Positions 23,601 through 34,304 of a DNA stretch of 64,000 bases are shown in pieces; the stretch's first letter is position 1; every line of letters starts with the position of its first letter. The notes under the pieces are model-generated. The model worked only from the letters and a program-made list of their open reading frames with translations. It was not told where the DNA came from and did not search any database. The translations under genes and the position numbers were made by a program. This stretch comes from Cornus controversa (Eukaryota; Streptophyta; Magnoliopsida; Cornales; Cornaceae): NCBI GenBank assembly GCA_026545225.1, contig CM048846.1, positions 55,804,270-55,868,269 of the forward strand. Reading direction: 5' to 3'.

Positions 23601-26600
23601 GGTAAATGGACTAAAATGTAAATCGATGGGGGATTTTGTGGATTTTGTTGATAGTTTGAAATTGTAGTCAGTTGTTGTCGTCGTTTGTGTATTCTTTTGG
23701 GAGCGCTCCTCTCTTGAGCTGCTTTAATAAAATCTTACTTATAAAAAAAAAGGTCCAATAAACTTGTGCCATGTGTCACTAACTTTTTAAAAAGCAGGAA
23801 AAGAAGAAGAAAAGGAATGATCCAACTGCAGAAACCACCCGTCTTAAGTATTCTTCTTCACTGCTTTTACATTTGAAAACCTTAATACACAAACACATGA
23901 ATACAAAACACACCTCAAACTAAGAAGCCTTAACATCAAGTTATCTCCTGTTATCATCTTTCAGTCGGCAAACATTACATCCTCTCTCTCTGTGGATCAA
24001 TTTTTTGAGGTTTCTCTACAACTCTCTCTCTCTAAATGAGTTTCTTGGATGAGGTTTTTCTATAACTTTTAGATCCCCATGCGTTTGAAGATGGAGAAGG
24101 TCGTTTTACTCTGTTTAAACTCTCAAAAATGGATTTTGATTGAATCGAGGCACGTGAGCTAGAGTCCAATCATGTTGGAACCAACAGCTGGCCGCAGTAT
24201 TGGTGGATTTTAGCTTTAATGGTCGTGGCCTATCTTGCTCATTTCTCTTCCTCTGGTTGCCACCTCTATTTCCAACAACCACTGCCACATGATTTATCCA
24301 CCACTATCCTTCATCTCATCTTTCTTTTCTACTTCTCTCTCAATCATATCATCCTCATCTAAAGGACATGCAATGTCACGATCTACAAAAGCAACTCTCT
24401 AAATTGGTGGGGTCTTCTTTAAAGGCATGGGGTGACTTACAAGTAACAACAGTGGGTTTCAATTGGTGGAGATCACATTAATGGTTTGGGTGAATTTCAT
24501 CGTTTTACCAAAGAAATGAAGTGAGGGCTTGTGGTCATGGTAATTAATATCTTTGCCATTAGTTCCATCTAAATCCAAAATTGTTTAAAACCTCAGCAAC
24601 TATGTTAATTGTCTCCATTAGATGAGGATTCTTCTTAAGAGTTTCAAGAAAGGGTACATCGTGTTGGAGCTAAAATCATTTCCACCATTATGGAGCAAGC
24701 TGATAATGAAACAACTGTAGGCAAAAATGTTGTGATGATAAGACATAGTATAGATCTTAATCTAGCACCTAAAACTATTCACCATTGTGTGTTCACAAGC
24801 TCAAGTGCTTCAAGGACTACTGGAATGATGTATGGTTGAGGCAATTTGATGGTGTAGAATATTGGTTCTTAGTGGCCTTGGAGGTGAGACAACTATGGTG
24901 GTTTGCTAACGGCAGTGAACACGGTACGGTTCGATCTGGGAGGCATGAAGCAGAACCAAATCAGTCCCAATGGTACCAAATATATTAGGACCAATCGGAA
25001 CCATTGGAAGCAAACCGAACCGTACCATAGAGAACCGGTTTAGTTTGGTTCGATTCTACACCTTAGGGCATTTTATAATTCAGCCTAAATGACTAGAAAA
25101 AATAAAAATAATAAAAAGAAACGTTGAAAAAACGTGATGAAAAGATTTCAAAGAGAGAATCTGGAAATGGGTAATTGGGTAAAGAACAAAGAGACAAGTC
25201 AATGTAAAAAAATGAATTTAAAAAAAAAAAAAGAAAGAAAGAGAAGAGGTGATGATTCTTGATAATAAGTTCACCGATTCAAAGAGACATGTGACCACTG
25301 AAGAAGTGGAAAGAGATGAGTTAAAAGATGATAGTTTTGGAGTAGAGAGATGAGAATCGGAATATGAAAAACAAAGTTTATGAGGGAGAACAGAGCAACC
25401 ATTGGAGGGAGAGAGAGAGAGATAGGGTAGAGTTAAGTGTTTTATATATATATATATAATATATCTATCATGATCTTGTGTAGTTTGGTTGATACGCTCA
25501 ACCAATCAAACATGAATAAGTGTATTATATATAATATATATGTATTCGCAACGATTCAGTTTAAATCCGGTTAATAATGGCTCATTCTTCACTATTCAAC
25601 ATTTTTTTCCCTTTTAATAAATGGTCAACATCTATATCACTGCCTTGGGGATTAAATGCAGCATAACAATGACATATTTTCACAGGAAGGTAAGAAGTGG
25701 AATGTACCTGCACAGGTGTAAAGGCCAAACTTGAAGTCAGTCCTGAGGTAGCACCACTGCTTCCATAATTCTTTTCCTTGAACCTGGAAATAGTACAAAG
25801 CTCATGAGATTAAAGTTGCTCCAATCCAAAAGAAGTAAAAAAAAGCTTAAAAAATAAGGAATATTATTCAACTTCAAGAGTTGAAGAAGAACAATTATAG
25901 TTTGACTGGATGTTAAAAAAAAAGGGAATAAAGAGGTGCAGAAAGAAACCTACTTTTTAGCAACTTTGGCAGCAAGTTTGCTCTGACCAATGGATACACG
26001 CAATTTTCCGCTTCCAGCCTGACCAAGCATTCCATACCCTTCTCCCAATCCGTCACCTATTTTTAAAAAACAACACATAGTAAACAATAAGGATAGAGAA
26101 GAAATGGATTCCGCATTCTAAAGTGGCACTAAGTTAAGTTACACGGACTCTTCAAAAGATGTGTAAAATACCCATGTTGGACAAACCAATCGGACATAGG
26201 TATGGCATGTCTCCGACACATCTGATGGGATATGCACCACACAAGAATATCCATTAATTTCAAGTTTATTATGTAATTATAGGAACACAATCTTACACAT
26301 TCATTTTCTTACATTATTGTTTCAAAACGAGTTTAGTCCCTAAAAATAAACGAAAATTAAATAATATTAACATTTAGCTATGTCCCCGTGTTTTTAGGTT
26401 TGAGAATTTGATAAATCTGATGGTTAAACACATACCCACAATGGCACACCTACCCGAGCCTATGAACGTAGGCTTCAGTACAAAAAATGTCAGAAACAAC
26501 ACCTAGCAACATGCAGTTAGAAACATGTCAAAGGTAGAAACATGTAAAAAGTAGATGCACCTAGCGACATGCAGTAAGAAACATGTCAAAGGTAGAAACA

Positions 26601-28616
26601 TGTAAAAAGTAGATACTCCCAGCGACATGCAGTAAGAAACACGTAAAAGGTAGATGCAAGTCTGCAACTAATCAAATTAATAGTTACAACTACTCATAAT
26701 TCTAGATGATCTAAACTCCATAAAATTTACCTAAAGAACTCTCTTCAGGAACTCCAAATTGCATCCGGTTTGCCAGCTTCCTCATGTCCGTTATTGCATA
26801 TCTAGAATATAAAAGATTAGTTGACACACATAAACTAATAACAACAATTATGAGAGAGAGAAAGAGAGAGAGAGTTTCCTGCATAAGTCAAATAGAGAAA
26901 CTGCACTACCTTTCCTTCATCTTTCTCAGCCGACGCCCACCTCTCTTCTTCTTGGGCTCAGAATCAGGAACAGGAAGAGGTTTGGGTTGCTTCGCAGGGG
27001 GTGGCTCTTGCCACTTCTCAATTTTCTTACGGATCTCTTCCCGGAAGAATCTTCCAGTCTTCCCAATTGGATCACCTCTTGTGGAATCTACACGTGCAGC
27101 AAGTGTTGACTTTGCAGCCAGTAGTCGGCATGCACGCATCCGCAGAGAAGGGGGTGTGCTCTGAAATAATTCTGTTTGCTCAATATAACCTACATGAAAT
27201 TGTGATGTTGCAGTGGAAAACCCTGCCAGGTTCTTTCTCTTGGCACCAAGAAGCTGAACATTGCAAGCTGGCATCTTAGCTAATGATGTTAGACCACCAG
27301 CAGTACCCATAAGTTTTGCCGCAACAGCGCTCCCAACTATGGCAGAAAGATTGGGGGCAATATACCCCATTCTACTTTCCACAAAATCAAGGACTTTCTT
27401 TTTTGCTGAATCAAGAGCAAGAGCCCGGTCACATGCATCAACTGTCTTCTGGAGGACTTCCTCTGGAAGTGGCTTGCCACTAGTGGTTGATGCTGTAACT
27501 GAAACAACCATAATGATAGCAGAGGGTAAAAGCCCTTCCAGATCAACAAGGGTTAAATCCATTTCATTCCCAATCTTCTTAACCACTCGGGCATAATCAA
27601 TTGGATGATGAACAAGTGATTCAAGCTCCGGAAATTTCAAACGGTACTTGTCACGGATAAAATTGTGGATAATAACAGTTTCATTCTCGATGTCAACTGA
27701 CAATGCATTACAATCTACTATCAGTTGGTATTCAGGATCATCTTCCAAAACTATTCCGTGATTCGACATATCAGACCCCTTTTCAAGTGCATATTCAACT
27801 TTCTGCAACACACACCATATTACCATTTTTCCAAATCAGGATTCACATGAAAGGTAATTGAGCAAAGCATTGAAAACTGCCTAGATACAAGCCTGGCACA
27901 ATAATCATCATGCCTATTACACAAGCTTAAAGAATGCAAAAGAGAAGAAAAAGGAAAAGGCAAATTGAATCCTAGGTATTAGAGATATGCAAAACAAACA
28001 CATTATATATGCCTATCCTCTGCAATTAAATACGAAATTTTTGGTTGAATAAAAACTACAAAACAAGGAAAAATATAAGAAATTGAAGCTCAGTTCTGAA
28101 AGCAGGAGTACCAAGCTAGACAACACGGTTCACATATCAATTGGGTATTTCAACTTTTCAAATTAGTCCACATCTAGAAATAGGGTTTACCAAGCAAAAC
28201 AAAATGCAATAAAAAGAAAAACCAACCTGCATAATATCGATGTAGCGCTGTGTTTTCTGCAATTTCGAAACACTATCAAGATCATCATAATTAAGAGCTT
28301 CTATGTCCGCGAGTTCCCCATCAATATCTTCTTCCATGTTCTCTGCATCCACATTATCCTCATTCTGAAAGAAAGAAAACTTATCACAACAATAACATTG
28401 AACCGGAAAAGCAAACACCTTCATATACATAAAAATACATTCTATCACTCACATGGCACTCACAAGAGTATCAACTTCGTTATCGGATAATTCGTCAAGG
28501 TCTGCCAGGAAAGAATCAGCAAGAGTTGTCTGGAACAAACATAGCATAATTTGTCAATATGAATACAGTTATATGAATATGATACTCATTAGACCACAGT
28601 TGTGAGTGCAAACCAT
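14035..28616 (-). CDS. PRP31: U4/U6 snRNP splicing factor PRP31
   Basis: Eight coding exons were read with GT-AG borders and consistent phase: 28614-28616 (ATG alone), 28464-28529, 28227-28364, 26910-27802, 26731-26801, 25954-26056, 25708-25783 and 14035-14142. Together they give 1458 nt, 485 residues plus stop, as expected for plant PRP31, with no in-frame stop. The N-terminus is acidic (LADLDELSDNE). The large exon carries the NOSIC and Nop domains (LEGLLPSAIIMVVSVTAS, then MGYIAPNLSAIVGS). The PRP31 C-terminal region includes KKKRGGRRLRKMKER, and the tail is GIELSNPQ through GTFSKIKRT. PRP31 binds the 15.5K-U4 snRNA complex and bridges U4/U6 to U5 for tri-snRNP assembly in the nucleus. The oddity is the last intron, 11,565 bp long and full of transposons. 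A leader intron (about 28663-28800) is likely. Confidence 0.95.
14969..15090. repeat. 64-bp tandem duplication in the PRP31 intron
   Basis: CCATCTTACATTTTCTAAGT begins at 14969 and again at 15033. Each copy runs through CTTTTCGGGCTGGGCCA with almost no difference, so the duplication is young. Confidence 0.9.
15244..16554. mobile_element. Non-autonomous terminal-inverted-repeat element with 8-bp duplication
   Basis: The ends CATAGTTGTTAAAGGC and (reverse complement of the right end) CATAGTTGTCAAAGGC match. The direct repeat GCCATGCC flanks at 15236-15243 and 16555-16562, or 9 bp if one terminal base is assigned to the flank. The subterminal parts are rich in AAGGCGC/GCGCCT motifs on both sides. 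The 8-bp duplication suits hAT and a 9-bp reading suits Mutator, so the superfamily is open. No transposase is encoded. The interior holds an A/GAA-rich minisatellite. Confidence 0.8.
15740..15975. repeat. Minisatellite of about 60-70 bp inside the 15244-16554 element
   Basis: Blocks with GCATGCACTTAACAGGTTCT followed by GCAGAAGTCT and then an A-rich spacer recur about four times. The open frames over this stretch are Phe- or Lys-rich low complexity and not genes. Confidence 0.8.
16961..17903. repeat. 460-bp tandem duplication in the PRP31 intron
   Basis: CAAGGTATTAACAATTTTCT begins at 16961 and 17421. Both copies carry a CACACA tract, a (TC)n tract, a TTTCTCCACAG acceptor-like site and a short ATGATGGA(T/C)TGTCAGAGT segment. 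The second copy continues in an open frame from 17854 that matches nothing I recognise. The arrangement resembles a captured gene 5' end that was duplicated, but the source is unknown. Confidence 0.85.
17615..17643. repeat. (TC)n microsatellite
   Basis: A pure TC run longer than the corresponding tract at about 17141-17164 in the upstream duplicate copy, so the tract length has changed since the duplication. Confidence 0.9.
18181..18426. repeat. 96-bp tandem duplication with partial third copy
   Basis: CTGATGTAATTGCCTAATAT starts at 18181 and 18277, exactly 96 bases apart. A third partial match, TATGGTGAAACCACTGTCT, starts near 18408. The copies are nearly identical. Confidence 0.85.
20215..20750. 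mobile_element. Small Mutator-like non-autonomous element, first copy of a family
   Basis: The direct repeat AACCAGGA flanks at 20207-20214 and 20751-20758. The ends TAGGAATCGCGGACAC and (reverse complement of the right) CCTAAGAACCACAGATAC are imperfect inverted copies. The right side shares GCCGTGTC(T/C)GTATCCTAATT with the element at 32584-33075. No coding capacity was seen. Confidence 0.65.
22100..23752 (+). mobile_element. LINE (L1-type) 3' fragment, truncated and interrupted
   Basis: Frames at 22100-22480 encode the post-RT region typical of plant LINEs (LALFNKALLGK, GVWKLIWKGWDEFS, RFWEDLWCGDSD). Frames at 23303-23667 encode the zf-RVT zinc-binding end (MCKRAEESVNHLLHCP, then LWWDLWQERNRRSFDEE). 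The fragment ends in TTTAATAAAATCTTACTTAT and a poly(A) run at about 23742-23751, which fixes the 3' end and plus orientation. The RT core and everything 5' is missing. About 22840-23300 is unrelated sequence between the two coding parts, probably a later insertion. Stop codons and a frame change (22182-22480 is open in two frames) show it is dead. Confidence 0.85.
23191..23265. repeat. 36-bp tandem duplication
   Basis: The block GCTGGGCTGGTCAGGTGTTC followed by GGGCCTGTGCTGAT occurs twice in a row inside the segment that interrupts the LINE. Confidence 0.8.
26057..26730 (-). other. PRP31: PRP31 intron 5 with a 58-bp minisatellite
   Basis: The intron lies between coding exons 5 and 6. At 26501-26655 the unit beginning ACCTAGCAACATGCAG repeats at 26501, 26559 and 26617, an exact 58-base period and about 2.6 copies. 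The stretch 26140-26460 has repeat-like TCGGACATAG and TCCGACACATC motifs that may be an old mobile element, not resolved. Confidence 0.8.
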
Positions 28617-28662
28617 CTTCTTAGCTTCAAGATTGCTCTGCCCACAAATCCTCAAGCTTGTT

Positions 28663-30413
28663 CTGCTCACAAAACAAAATAATCAGATATACAGAAAAGC
28701 ACAAGTTAACATCAAAACTGAAATTGTTAATTAAAACTCCATTACAATTACTTATAAGCACCCGAAAAATCAAAAAATATAATAAAACAAAAGATCAAAC
28801 CTAGTTTCGAATTGAACGCAAAAACTAAGGGTTTTGCCAAAGCCCTATTTCATATTTGGTTGCTGAAAAAGAATTGCAAAATATGATACAGAGACTCTAG
28901 GGCATAAATCTAATCGAGGACTGCTGTGAGAAAGATAAATACCTTTATATATATATATATGGGTGTGTGTGTGTACGAGGAACTATTCGAACAATCTCGG
29001 AGGAGAGAGAGAGAGAGCCGTTGTATCACAATTGAGGAACCGGGAAGAATCTCGGAGGAGAGAGAAGGGTTGCGATACTCCTTAAAAAAAAAAAAAAAAA
29101 TGCAACAATCGACTTTGGACGGGCTGGAACAAAGGCTCGAAATTGGGCTAGCTCGGCTAAGGGACTATGGTCCACAAACTTGAACCATATTGTCTTTCCT
29201 GGGTCAATCCATCGACAATTCTATAGCCGTATTACACATTTGTTTTATTTATTTTTTCGTACAAATAAATCGATGATACAACACCACACAATATAAAGGG
29301 GCGTTTGGTAAACCTTTTTACTTAGTCCATAGGATAAAGTAAAACAAAATAAAAAATCACATTACTGTTAAAATAAGGGTAGAGTAATTCATAGATTTCT
29401 GAAATTTCTTCATTAGTGATTGTTTTAATAATTTTATTGACTTTTTCTAACTCAGACATTAAAGGGAGATGAATAATTTCAATGACTTCCTCTAATTCAG
29501 GCATTGAAAGGAGAAGAAATGTGAGAGAGAAAAAGTATTTTCATGTCAAATAAGAGAGAACATGAGAAAAAAGTTACAATTTGGAGTCAAAAATTTTAAC
29601 CTTATCAAATAAGGGCAATTAGGGTATTAAAAATATAAGAATCAAAAATTGTATATGGTAGAGGGATACTTTTGTTATTTTATTTTTTTTTTTAAAAAAG
29701 GATGGCAGGTGCCTTTAATATAATTCTTAACAAGTTTTTTGAAAGTGTATTTTTGTCGTCATGCACCTCTAGTTTGAATGTATAATAATTATTGGTTACT
29801 CAATTGAGATGGATCACATGTAGATACGTAATAATATGAAGAAAAAAAAATGGTTAACATGGATATATCTTAAAGTCAATACGTAATTGATCAATAGACT
29901 TGTAATAATGAAGAATGTTCTTGTAATATATTAGATTAAGATGGATATATTCTTCTAGAATTAATTCAATTCAATTCATTTAATGGTTGTGCATGCAGAT
30001 GAGATGAATACCATTAGTGTATGTACGTGTGTAAATATATTAGATTAGATTATATATAAGAATTAATTAAAAGTAATAACAACTAATGATCCACGCATGG
30101 AGCATATATGTTGTATTTATGAATAAAATAAAGAAATAGGTAGTGTAGTGTTAGATAATATATTTAATATTATGTTCATTAGTTATTATTTTGGTTTTAT
30201 CCTAAATCATCTAGGGTTTCTTATACCCTTTCCTAAACTATTTAGGACTAGGAATTCTTATACCCTCTCCTAAACCATCTAGGAGTAGAATTTATTGTTT
30301 CCTAAATTTACTTAGCCCCCAATATTATGTACCTATAAATAAGCCTTAATGTATTGCTTACAGTATCAATTCAATTAAATACAATTCTCTTTATATATAT
30401 ATAGGATCCGATA
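28663..30413. other. PRP31 5' leader/promoter side and spacer to the B3-like gene
   Basis: The minus-strand leader exon probably begins upstream of 28801 and is split by an intron at about 28663-28800 (donor CTAG|GTTTGA, acceptor GTGAGCAG|AAC). A (TA)n plus (GT)n tract sits at about 28948-28974 and a GA-rich tract at about 29005-29065, near the presumed promoter. At 29300-29700 there is AT-rich DNA beginning GGGGCGTTTGGTAAAC, a motif often seen at ends of plant MITEs, but I found no matching partner end. Confidence 0.45.
30171..30400 (+). mobile_element. Possible LTR remnant upstream of the B3-like gene
   Basis: The stretch reads like the end of a plant LTR: it starts near TGTTAGATAATATATTTAAT and has repeated CCTAAACCATCTAGGA-type motifs and a TATA box (CTATAAATAAGCC at about 30333). 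No partner LTR, coding domain or target duplication was found in the window, so this is tentative. Confidence 0.35.
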
Positions 30414-30824
30414 ATGAGTGGGAGTGGATACAACCCGTGGCCAGTTAAGAAGGAACTTAGACAGTCTGATGTAGATCATAGAGGAAGAATAATCTTGCCA
30501 AAAGAAGATTCAAATATATTCATTGTTTCAAAATTGGGAGCTCGAGATCAAGTGGGTTTGTTGATGGAAGAAAAATCAATAAATATTGAGGTTGTCGATG
30601 ACCAAAATAACAATCGCTATGACATGAAATTGAAATTTGAAGGTTACTCCTACGCTCTTATTGGTACTACTCAATTAAGAAGGGATAGAAATCTACAGAT
30701 CGATCAGGTAATTGGACTCCGTTATGAAGATTCACCTCAACGACAGCTACACTTCACAGTTTTAACTGATGTTGATTCAGATGCTGATTCTGATTCATGT
30801 CATTGTTACATTTCACCGTTTTAA
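30414..30824 (+). CDS. Small B3-like DNA-binding domain protein
   Basis: A single-exon frame of 136 residues. The core from about residue 10 (PWPVKKELRQSDV, RGRIILPKED) through KLKFEGYSYALIGTTQLRR to RQLHFTVLTD follows the plant B3 fold: an opening K-x-L-x-x-S-D-V, then GRI-LPK, then short strands and a closing strand. B3 proteins are plant nuclear transcription factors that bind DNA through this pseudobarrel. This one has no second domain and ends in an Asp/Ser-rich tail (DVDSDADSDS). The 3' end carries a short imperfect duplication (TTCACAGTTTTAACTGATG near 30754, repeated at about 30811), which probably changed the original stop. The ATG is the first after a TATA-like box at about 30334. 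Whether it is expressed is unknown; it could be a fragment of a larger B3 gene. Confidence 0.65.
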   Translation: MSGSGYNPWPVKKELRQSDVDHRGRIILPKEDSNIFIVSKLGARDQVGLLMEEKSINIEVVDDQNNNRYDMKLKFEGYSYALIGTTQLRRDRNLQIDQVIGLRYEDSPQRQLHFTVLTDVDSDADSDSCHCYISPF

Positions 30825-32006
30825 CTGATGCTAATGCTGATTCAGATGATTGATGATTATCCTTATGCTGCTACTTGATCCAACTACCAACACAATAAAT
30901 CAATGGGAGATCTAAGGGAAACTCACCATGTATTTTTTTTAATTTCACAAATTATATGAATATTCAATAATATCAAATATATATATATATTATCAACTAT
31001 CATTGAATATATATATATTTTATTTGTTCCAAAGTTAAAGCAAATCCAAATCAATAACTATAACATCATGCTATGCTGCGAGTTTGAGAGGGTGATAGAA
31101 GCCTTCGCCTTTTTGGAAAAAAAAAATACAGTTGGGATGCAGCAGGTAGTACATTGTATTAGTCTGAATCAAGTTGGGCTAAACTGACATGTGTTTGGCA
31201 ACGCGTTTTAATTTCTACAGTTGTTATTGTTTTGCTTTTTTGAATTCAAACTACAAACAGAATTTCTAGTACTGTAGCGGAAGGCCTAACTTTTTGATTG
31301 TAGCTCAGATCAAAAAGCAAATCGAGAACACTCTCTCGAACAGCTTTGTGGCGATTCTGCAAACCCTATTGCAGCCGCTGCGATCTGGTTCTCATCTTCG
31401 ACTGTTCTCTCCAATCGAAATGTCTTTTAAATTTCAAATATAATTTTCTGACAAGCCTCTGTTTTTTTTTAATTAAAATAAAATTTTCCCCAAGTATTAG
31501 TTTAATTATTTTAAGTGCATATATATATATATATATTAGTACATGTATATTTTATCCATAGTAGTCCATAGAAACGACCAAGTCATGTAATTAGTTCTTA
31601 CAGTAGATATTATTATGATATCCTCCTCTCCACCCATCAATAGTGTGGCAACTTTCTCTATAAAGAAAACTCTGTTTTTGAAAGTAAATTTAAAAACTAA
31701 AACATAACTACAAGTCTACAATCACATAGAATTCAGATAATTTTTCTCTCTTTAACATGTAGTTTACAAAGAATTCTAGTTATTTTGCTTGAAAAAAGCA
31801 GAAACAACCTATATATATCTAAGAAGCAATTTTCATTACCCTTAACCACAGATTGCAACATAATTTATTAGCCATTCAACAAAAGATGCAGTTGATCACC
31901 TTAAAAAAAAAAAAAAACGTCCTTGATCATCATCATCAACATTATTCAAGTCCAACCTTAGATTCTGATTAGGCTTGCTCTTTATTTCCAATCTAAATGT
32001 AAAAAA
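30825..32006. other. Spacer between the B3-like gene and the ALDH relic
   Basis: AT-rich DNA with short (TA)n runs near 30979-31020 and 31519-31536. No gene-like open frame or inverted-repeat element was recognised. The last 100-200 bases would be the ALDH 3' untranslated region on the minus strand. Confidence 0.5.
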
Positions 32007-32265
32007 TTATAACCATACGGGATTGTTCAACGCAGTAACAACAGCCTTAATTACTTGCAAGTAGTTACTGAGACTGTAGACTCCCTTTTCTCTGCCTTGT
32101 CCGCTCATCTTGTACCCACTGAAAGGGATTGCAGCATCAAAAGTATCGAAGTTGTTAATCCATACTGTCCCAACTCTCAATGCACGTGCCAAGGTGTTGC
32201 CAGTGTCGAGATTCTGTGTAAATACCCCTGCAGCCGGTCCATAACGAGAGGTATTCGCCCTTGGA

Positions 32266-33165
32266 TGACACGAGAGAAAAGAAAGGAGAGGATAACATTA
32301 ATTATGAGATAAAAGAAAGGAGAAGAGAAGATAACAAAAAACTCTATTAATGTTTGGATAAATAGGAGAGAATAGAGAGGAGATGATGGAATTTTTGTTT
32401 GAATAAGATATGGGAGAGAAAGGATAACGACCAAGTTATTATCATATCCTTTATATTTATGGGACAGGGGGAATAACAATTTTCTCTTTCTAATTGTTGA
32501 GGACAATTTCGAAATTATGAAAATACTACTTAAATACTATCATTTCCCTCCTTATCCTTTCTTTTCTTTTAATGATGTCTATCAAGGAAGCACAGATACG
32601 GCTCTACATACGGATACGGCCGGATACGTGTCCGATACGGCTAAGAGGTATCCAATTTTTTTAAATTATTTTTTGAATATCGGATACGGTTGGGATACGG
32701 GAGGGATACGGTTAGGATACGCGGGATATGCCAGGATACGGGAAGGATACGGCTGGAATACCGGAAGGATACGTTTAGGATACTTTTTGGGGCAAATTTG
32801 TAATTTTTTGTTATATAAAAATGGGGTTGAGATGTAATATTAAAAACTTTATAGGTTAGAAAATAAGAATTATTTTATAATAAATCAAAAATAGTTTTAA
32901 ATATATTTATTTTATAGTTGAAGAATAACACTTAATATTTTATGTATAAAATTATATTTTTATTTATTTATTTATTTGATGTATCCTTGCCGTGTCCGTA
33001 TCCTAATTTTTTGATATTTCCCGTATCGCCGTATTCGTATCGTATCGTACCCGTATCCCGTGTCCGTGCTTCTTAGATGTCTATCCAAACACAACATGGC
33101 TTATCCTCTCCTTTCTTTTCTCTCCTTATCCTTCCAAATCTCTCAATCCAAACAAAGCCTAAGAT
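32266..33165. mobile_element. Inverted-repeat element inserted at ALDH exon 11, itself invaded
   Basis: GAGAGAAAAGAAAGGAGAGG at about 32270 on the plus strand is repeated inverted near 33105-33124. The right end reads CAATCCAAACAAAGCCT, a common MITE-type end (GGCTTTGTTTGG when reversed). The left end seems lost into the ALDH exon near 32266. A 492-bp element (32584-33075) sits inside. No target duplication could be fixed. Confidence 0.55.
32584..33075. mobile_element. Small Mutator-like non-autonomous element, second copy of a family
   Basis: An identical 10-bp direct repeat, GATGTCTATC, flanks at 32574-32583 and 33076-33085. The ends AAGGAAGCACAGATACGG and (reverse complement of the right) TAAGAAGCACGGACACGG are inverted copies. 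Inside are many GGATACGG/CCGTATCC units. The 9-10 bp duplication points to Mutator-type transposition. It shares its right part with 20215-20750. Confidence 0.82.
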
Positions 33166-34304
33166 CAATCAGCCAACAAATAAAAATGGTGAAGGTGAAG
33201 GAGCACAACACTTCAATAAGAGACAATACAGAGAATTGTTTGTCACTCACTTGTATTTTAAGATAGACTGCACGGGACCAAAGATCTCCTCCTTTGCAAT
33301 ATACATATCTTCCTGATTTAAGTTACAATTATGTTAGTTATGATGATATATTGACCTCCACAGTGGAAAGGTAAACTTAAGAACTATTCGCGGTGCAAGG
33401 AGATATATACCTGAACATTAGAGAAAACAGTGGGTGTAATATAGTAGCCCTTGGTGCCAACTGCCAAGTCTCTCACCTCCAGTCTCAAGCATAGCTCCAC
33501 TATCCATACCAGATATTATACACTTCAGGATCTTTTCAAATTGCGCTGAATCAACCTGATTTTTTCAGCAATTAGAATTTAGAGGGGAAACAAAAAGACC
33601 CAACGATTTGGTATTTTTTGCAGTACTAAAAAGAAGCAGCAGCAAATTGTAAGTATTTGAAGATCTAATGTTTCATGCATTAAACTGATTTTTCATTTTT
33701 GCGAGAATTGGTATAACTTGAAATTTTTATTGGTTGAAGCATGTAGCAACATAAACACTTGCATACAAGTTAGATGCAATATATGGATGGAAGTTTTGGC
33801 TTTCCAAACAAAATTCAGTAGCAGAGTTGAAAGATAATGTTATGCATGAAATTCAGAAAAAAAAAAAGGACAATTATTATGTGAAGGAATTCTGAAGATG
33901 TACCTGTGGACCTTGTTCAGTTCCCTCCTTGAATGGATCACCAACTAGACGTTTCATGGCATGTGTTTTTGCTTTCTCTACAAACTCGTCATAGACATGT
34001 ACGTTCATGTACATTATATGTACGAGAGCCAGCACAGCAGCATTGTCCCTAAAGATAAAATGTGTAACCAATGAATTCAATTGTCCATGAACACGATCCA
34101 CCTATTTTCAAAAACTATTGATTAGGCATACCTGGTTAAAGACCAGAGCAAAGTGGGCCACTCAACAGCCTTATCTACGTCAGCATCCTCACATACAATG
34201 AAAGGGGATTTTCCTCCCAGCTCCAAAGTCGCTGGTTTAAGATTGCTTTGAGAAGCCAATTGAAGTATAATTTTTCCAACTTCTGTCGATCCAGTGAAAG
34301 CAAT

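Larger units (their letters stand above)
14143..25707 (-). other. PRP31: Giant last intron of PRP31 (11.6 kb)
   Basis: The donor after CCTGTGCAG is GTACAT at 25707-25702. The acceptor before GGGATCGAG reads CTCTTTGCAG. Both joins are phase 0 and the flanking residues (LAFTPVQ then GIELSNP) are the expected PRP31 sequence, so the intron is real although the exons lie 11.6 kb apart. Its contents, listed separately, include two small inverted-repeat elements, a LINE 3' fragment and several tandem duplications. Stretches at 18930-20200, 20760-22030 and 23760-25700 hold no recognisable gene or element apart from simple repeats. Confidence 0.93.

Noticed and set aside
24880-25070. GGTTCGGTTT/CCGAACC-type repeats resembling a mobile-element end
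   Set aside because: No inverted partner or target duplication was found, so no element is called.
27001-27596. Plus-strand frames
   Set aside because: Antisense shadows of the PRP31 main exon.
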